From Candidatus Galligastranaerophilus gallistercoris (GTDB lineage Bacteria > Cyanobacteriota > Vampirovibrionia > Gastranaerophilales > Gastranaerophilaceae), in contig DVJH01000050.1 in assembly GCA_018710795.1 (NCBI GenBank), positions 1 through 10,398 on the forward strand: a stretch of DNA of 10,398 nt. The letters are read 5' to 3'. Both the position numbers and the translations under genes were made by a program. How positions within the stretch are numbered: position 1 is the first letter of the stretch; every line of letters begins with the position of its first letter. This document shows positions 7,917-10,398 of the stretch, in pieces. The notes under the pieces were generated by a model. The model did not search any database, was not told the origin of the DNA, and was given only the letters and a program-made list of their open reading frames with translations.

Positions 7917-8320
7917 TTTTATTTTCGATTAATTTTGAGGCAATAAGCCCCGCCTCAAATAAAAGCCAGGTCGGAATAAAAAGCATAAGCTGGCTTACGA
8001 TATCGGGCGGGGTAAAAATTGCCGCAAGAACCAAAATAAAAACGATTATATAAGGTCTTAAGTGCTCAAGCGTTTTTGTTTCAATAATATTAAATTTTAC
8101 AAGAATAATAACAAACAAAGGAAACTGAAACATTGCCCCGAAGGCTAAAATTAAACCCGAAGCCAAAGAAATAAAATTATTTAACCCTAAAGTGGCTTCC
8201 AGATTTTCCGTCATAAAACCTGCCGAAAAATTCATAATCAAAGGCAAAATCATAAATACGCAAAATTTAAAGAAAGACAGATTAAAACACCCCTTGAACA
8301 TCAAACAACGGTAAAAGAAA
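7900..8320 (-). pseudogene. tatC: TatC (Sec-independent translocase) remnant: N-terminal part missing, probable frameshift
   Basis: The downstream part is unmistakable TatC: ILAFGAMFQFPLFVIILVKF, then FTPPDIVSQLMLFIP and WLLFEAGL, corresponding to the last membrane spans and the conserved TPPD-x-x-SQ loop. TatC is the twin-arginine signal receptor of the Tat pore and is normally about 240-260 residues. Here the open frame reaches back only to ATG 8301 or TTG 8391, and true similarity ends near 8320 where the opposite-strand CMD gene begins. The first ~110 residues, including the twin-arginine-binding face (F94 and E103 of the E. coli protein), are absent. The conserved FAYF before ILPL appears only if one T is added to the TTT run (AAA 8254-8256 on +); further upstream, FLLPLFDVQG lies in a third frame, implying a second slip near CCCC 8290-8293. 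It is read here as non-functional. Confidence 0.7.
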
Positions 8321-8406
8321 ATGAAAGATACTAAAAAGGTTATGAAATTCAAAATCCCTCCTACGGAGATGAAATAAAAACCGCTCTTCAAGGGCTTCCT
8401 AATAAT
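8321..8406 (+). other. Probable lost 5' end of the CMD-family gene, out of frame by one base
   Basis: From 8335 the frame of the CMD gene continues upstream of its first ATG as KGYEIQNPSYGDEI and then TALQGLPNN. This fits the segment preceding the 'FGDiYsR.GLD' block in full-length CMD-family proteins. The frame is stopped by TAA at 8332-8334, and no canonical start lies between. In the next frame, ATG 8321 gives MKDTKK and would join perfectly if the AAAAA run at 8333-8337 had six A. The segment is thus probably coding, with a one-base deletion (real or sequencing error). No good ribosome-binding site precedes 8321. Confidence 0.55.
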
Positions 8407-8679
8407 ATGGGCGATGAAGTTGCAAGATTTTTGACGGAAGTATGCTTCGGGGATTTTTATACAAGAAGCGGACTTGACATAAAAACAAAAGAAATGCTCG
8501 GGCTTATAATCTTAATTGCAAATAATGCCCCCGAAGCCACGATTAAAAGCCACATAAAAGGCAGTATGAAAGCGGGCAACTCAAAAGAAACCATTGCATC
8601 ATCGATAATTCAGGCAATGCCTTATGTAGGGTTCCCGAGTGCGATAAATTCTCTTAAAATCTTAAAAGGAATAAATTAA
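8407..8679 (+). CDS. Carboxymuconolactone decarboxylase (CMD)-family protein, start uncertain
   Basis: 90 residues from ATG 8407. CFGDFYTRSGLDIKTKEM (13-30) and the following IKSHIKGSMKAG (43-54) and MPYVGFPSAINSLK (70-83) match the CMD/AhpD-like helical domain, in which a conserved His follows the first helix pair and a Y.GFP motif lies near the C-terminus. The CxxC pair of AhpD peroxidases is absent, so a peroxiredoxin-reductase role is not supported; the reaction is unknown. The protein is probably about 118 residues when intact, since matching sequence continues upstream in a frame blocked by a stop (see 8321-8406). As annotated it lacks the N-terminal helix. AAGGG at 8390-8394 is 12 nt from this ATG, a weak site. 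It is divergent from the TatC remnant and convergent with the membrane protein at 8697. Confidence 0.8.
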   Translation: MGDEVARFLTEVCFGDFYTRSGLDIKTKEMLGLIILIANNAPEATIKSHIKGSMKAGNSKETIASSIIQAMPYVGFPSAINSLKILKGIN

Positions 8680-8700
8680 AACGCTTTTAATCCGTTTTAA
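8676..8700. terminator. Inverted repeat shared by two convergent stop codons, possible bidirectional terminator
   Basis: TTAAAACG (8676-8683) and CGTTTTAA (8693-8700) form a perfect 8-bp stem with a 9-nt loop. The stem contains the TAA of the CMD gene (8677-8679) and the TAA of the opposite gene (8697-8699). Its position between convergent genes suits a two-way terminator, but it has only two G-C pairs and no long T tract beyond the arms. Confidence 0.35.
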
Positions 8701-9608
8701 TCTTCCAAATCTTCAAGAGTCTCAGGGTCATTTTGCGACCAGTGAGGCTCTTTTGTTTTAAGGTCAAATGTATTATGGCCGCATTCTATTTTGTTTAAAG
8801 ACCCGTCCGCATCAAAATCAAACGTGGTAGTTCTCCCGCTGTCATTATTCTTTGTAATCTGGGTAACAAACCCGTTATCTGATGAATAAACAAATTGAAT
8901 GCAATTTTTGTGCGGGATAAACCCTTCCGTATTTTTAAGGTCAACGGATACGTTGCTAAGTGCCATTGATAATTTTTTATCGTCAAATTTAAAAGCTTTT
9001 TTTGCATGGATTAAATTTTCATCCGCTTCATCAGGGATGACATCTTTTAACACCGCAAGATAACCGCGGTCGTTTTTAAATATTCTGTCCTCTTTTCCGC
9101 CGTTAAAACAAACAATTTCAAACGGTTTCGATTCTCTGAATTTTATTTTTCTTAAAATTGAACCGTCCCCGGCAAATTCTTCGATACATTCATATAAAGC
9201 TTCTTTTGAATCCGTTTCTTTTTTGTATCTGAACAAAGGATTATCCTTAAAATCGTCTTTATCCTTTTTTATAATTGAACATGCTTCGTCAATTTGTTTT
9301 TTTGCAAAATCAAATGCTTCCTTCGCTTCATCTTTGAGGGCATTGCCCGCTTGTTTTAAGGTTTTTGATTCCGCCGTAAGATTATCAAAAAGATTCTGTC
9401 TGTATTTTATTGCACCGATTGCTGCGGCGCATACGGCAGCGGCACCGAGCGCTCCGAATAATATTCTTTTCGAATTATTTTGTTTTTGATTATCGGATTC
9501 AGGGGTATCAGCATTTGAAGGAGGCAAATTTTCCTCTTTTAAAAGAGGTTTCCGGTTATTTATATAAGCTTTAAGCATCGGTGAAGGCGATATGGCATTT
9601 ACCGTCAT
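8697..9608 (-). CDS. Single-pass membrane protein of unknown function
   Basis: I do not recognise a family. The 303 residues begin MTVNAISPSPMLKAYI, a short lead of the kind I associate with this lineage. Residues 20-48 are polar and proline/asparagine-rich. One hydrophobic, alanine/glycine-rich span follows (about 49-68, ILFGALGAAAVCAAAIGAIK), flanked by K-R and K-Y-R. Residues 75-125 are charged and helical (KTLKQAGNALKDEAKEAFDF), possibly coiled coil. From about 145 the protein is strand-rich, with echoing segments (GSILRKIKF, GFVTQITKN, DGSLNKIEC) that loosely recall YD- or MORN-like wash-over repeats but are too few to assign. The acidic tail is ETLEDLED. AGGAG (9620-9624) lies 11 nt before the ATG. 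Membrane orientation cannot be settled from charge alone. Confidence 0.75.
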   Translation of the reverse strand: MTVNAISPSPMLKAYINNRKPLLKEENLPPSNADTPESDNQKQNNSKRILFGALGAAAVCAAAIGAIKYRQNLFDNLTAESKTLKQAGNALKDEAKEAFDFAKKQIDEACSIIKKDKDDFKDNPLFRYKKETDSKEALYECIEEFAGDGSILRKIKFRESKPFEIVCFNGGKEDRIFKNDRGYLAVLKDVIPDEADENLIHAKKAFKFDDKKLSMALSNVSVDLKNTEGFIPHKNCIQFVYSSDNGFVTQITKNNDSGRTTTFDFDADGSLNKIECGHNTFDLKTKEPHWSQNDPETLEDLED

Positions 9609-9647
9609 GCAGTTTTAATCTCCTTCTTGTATTCTAAACTAAAATAT

Positions 9648-9681
9648 AAAAACATGAAAAAAAATTTTTTTTCATGTTTTT
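9648..9681. repeat. Perfect 34-bp palindrome in a divergent promoter region
   Basis: The left arm AAAAACATGAAAAAAAA (9648-9664) is followed with no spacer by its exact reverse complement (9665-9681). The centre is an A8T8 tract, an intrinsically bent DNA element. It lies between the divergent starts at 9608 and 9711. On the minus side TATATT (9643-9648) and TAGAAT (9631-9636) could serve as -10 boxes; on the plus side GATAAT (9683-9688) directly abuts the palindrome. It could be an operator for a dimeric regulator, a cruciform or hairpin element, or an AU-only terminator-like hairpin. Confidence 0.8.
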
Positions 9682-9710
9682 TGATAATGAAAACAAAAAG
9701 AGAGATTTGT

Positions 9711-10265
9711 ATGAATTTATCCCCCGTTTCAAATTTAAATTTTAAAGGTTATATTCCCATAAGATACTATGCCGTCAATAAAGACGGAAAAACGACTTCA
9801 AGAATTTTATCAAAAGAAAATTTAAAAAAATGCAACGGCAGAGTTGTAAGAAATTTAAACGGCACAATAAAAAACAAAAACGAAGATTTGATAAATTCTT
9901 TTAAGAGTCTTGATAAAGATTATAAAAAAGACCCGTACGTTGCATCAATTTATGACTATAATAATTCAACCGTATATCTGGCAACAGGATGCGACGCAAG
10001 AAGAATTGACGAAATGGCAAAACCCATAGGAATTGCAAAGGGCGAAGCAAAAAGAAAAACGGGGAAAGCAAAATCTTATGAAAGTTCATACGCGGCAAAC
10101 GAATATTTTAAAAATGTAAAAGAATATATAACAAAACGCTGTAAAAGATTAAAATCCGCAAACGGCGAAAATCTTTCCTTAAAAATTTTATTCACGCCCA
10201 AATATACGCGCGAAGGCAAACTTAAAGATTTTGAATTAACGGATTCAAAGTTTATTGAAGAATAA
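9711..10265 (+). CDS. Lineage-type hypothetical protein with N-terminal NFKG motif
   Basis: 184 residues from ATG 9711, chosen because it yields MNLSPVSNLNFKG, parallel to MNINGDFGFKG of the giant protein, and has an AAGAGAG stretch about 6 nt upstream. The longer frame reaching back to 9627 would cross the palindrome and is disfavoured. No family is recognised. The body is basic (many Lys/Arg), mixed alpha/beta: YIPIRYYAVNKDGK (14-27), KKCNGRVVRNLNG (38-50), SVYD-like ASIYDYNNSTVYLATGCDARR (about 78-98), a Lys/Ala helix (KPIGIAKGEAKRK) and a final SLKILFTPKY strand. No signal peptide or membrane span is present. It has its own flanking palindromes on both sides and no same-strand neighbour within 50 bp, so it is probably transcribed alone. 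Confidence 0.72.
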   Translation: MNLSPVSNLNFKGYIPIRYYAVNKDGKTTSRILSKENLKKCNGRVVRNLNGTIKNKNEDLINSFKSLDKDYKKDPYVASIYDYNNSTVYLATGCDARRIDEMAKPIGIAKGEAKRKTGKAKSYESSYAANEYFKNVKEYITKRCKRLKSANGENLSLKILFTPKYTREGKLKDFELTDSKFIEE

Positions 10266-10286
10266 AAAAATAATTGCCAATAAAAT

Positions 10287-10314
10287 TTCTTGTGTTATTA
10301 TAATAACACAAGAA
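10287..10314. repeat. Perfect 28-bp palindrome, possible terminator or operator
   Basis: TTCTTGTGTTATTA (10287-10300) is followed directly by its reverse complement (10301-10314). It starts 21 bp after the stop of the 9711 gene and ends 42 bp before the ATG at 10357. A hairpin would have three G-C pairs and no unpaired loop. Rightward there is no T tract; leftward the adjacent AAATTT gives a modest one. It could end the upstream transcript or act as an operator for the downstream gene. Confidence 0.75.
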
Positions 10315-10356
10315 TTGAAATATCGCATTTTTGCTTAACAACAAAGGAATTTTAAA

Positions 10357-10398
10357 ATGCCTCAGAGCTTTTTAAATAAAAGGCTGCTGTATGCGCTT
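10357..10398 (+). CDS. Start of a gene cut by the right edge, product unknown
   Basis: ATG at 10357 opens a frame (MPQSFLNKRLLYAL) that runs to the window end without a stop. AAAGGA at 10343-10348, 8 nt upstream, is a well-placed ribosome-binding site, which is the main support for a real start. Fourteen residues are too few to assign a family. The gap before it (10266-10356) holds the 28-bp palindrome and no clear -35/-10 pair. Confidence 0.6.
   Translation, partial: MPQSFLNKRLLYAL

Noticed and set aside
8302..8391. N-terminal extension of the TatC frame to TTG 8391 (KSGFYFISVGGILNF and so on)
   Set aside because: It is the exact antisense register of the CMD-like segment, where Glu/Lys codons read as Phe/Leu on the other strand; the hydrophobic look is an artefact and lacks TatC motifs.
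8795..9007. Alternative minus-strand frame inside the membrane-protein gene
   Set aside because: It is an out-of-frame shadow with no start signal and no family features.
9223..9489. Hydrophobic plus-strand frame opposite the membrane protein
   Set aside because: It is the antisense of the helical and membrane segment of the 8697-9608 gene; Ser/Phe/Ala-rich by complementarity.
9627..9710. Longer N-terminus for the 9711 gene starting at TTG 9627
   Set aside because: It would translate through the palindrome into a Lys/Phe run, and the downstream ATG gives a recognisable NFKG start.
9901..10098. Minus-strand Phe/Leu-rich frame inside the 9711 gene
   Set aside because: It is the antisense of a Lys-rich coding region, with no ribosome-binding site.
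1..10398. tRNA, rRNA, insertion sequence or phage integration site
   Set aside because: I found no cloverleaf with a T-loop GGTTCRA box, no transposase or integrase frame and no terminal inverted repeats with target duplications.

Overview
The window is AT-rich bacterial DNA with tightly packed genes that overlap or nearly overlap at several junctions. Housekeeping functions (CCA-adding tRNA nucleotidyltransferase, D-aminoacyl-tRNA deacylase, a TatC remnant, a GH38 alpha-mannosidase) sit beside proteins with no assignable function. Two of these carry an N-terminal signature, a short Met-Asn lead ending in a (G/N)FKG motif, and a third has a short 'MTVNAISPSP' lead. From memory such leads are common in Gastranaerophilales (gut-dwelling non-photosynthetic relatives of Cyanobacteria, 'Melainabacteria'). 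I infer that lineage with moderate confidence; no rRNA or marker gene in the window proves it.

Layout. (1) 2-1273 (+): the 3' part of a GH38 alpha-mannosidase, open at the left edge. (2) 7287-1261 (-): a probable three-gene unit read right to left. It starts with a 1475-residue protein (22 degenerate alpha-helical repeats, an HD-type metal-dependent hydrolase domain and a C-terminal domain that may have an ADP-ribosyltransferase-like fold). After 36 bp comes dtd, and after 12 bp the CCA-adding enzyme, whose end overlaps the mannosidase by 13 bp. (3) 7443-7916 (+): a signal-peptide-bearing DUF1893 (TM1506-like) protein, overlapping tail-to-tail by 17 bp with (4) a TatC remnant (-), which lacks the N-terminal ~110 residues and appears frameshifted. 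(5) 8321/8407-8679 (+): a small carboxymuconolactone-decarboxylase-family protein whose 5' end looks frameshifted in a run of five A. (6) 9608-8697 (-): a single-pass membrane protein of unknown function. (7) 9711-10265 (+): a lineage-type protein of unknown function, with a perfect 34-bp palindrome on its 5' side and a perfect 28-bp palindrome on its 3' side. (8) 10357 to the right edge: the first 14 codons of another gene.

How the genes may work together. dtd and the CCA enzyme both act on tRNA (removal of wrongly attached D-amino acids; 3'-CCA synthesis or repair). The giant protein lies upstream on the same strand, and its HD domain resembles the HD domains found in some CCA-adding enzymes, a domain the local CCA enzyme lacks. 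A link to RNA or nucleotide metabolism is therefore possible but unproven. The best candidate for an undescribed system is this solenoid-HD-(ART-like?) protein. The tatC/CMD junction (8250-8340) holds three apparent one-base homopolymer discrepancies in under 90 bp and should be checked against reads before any biology is built on it.
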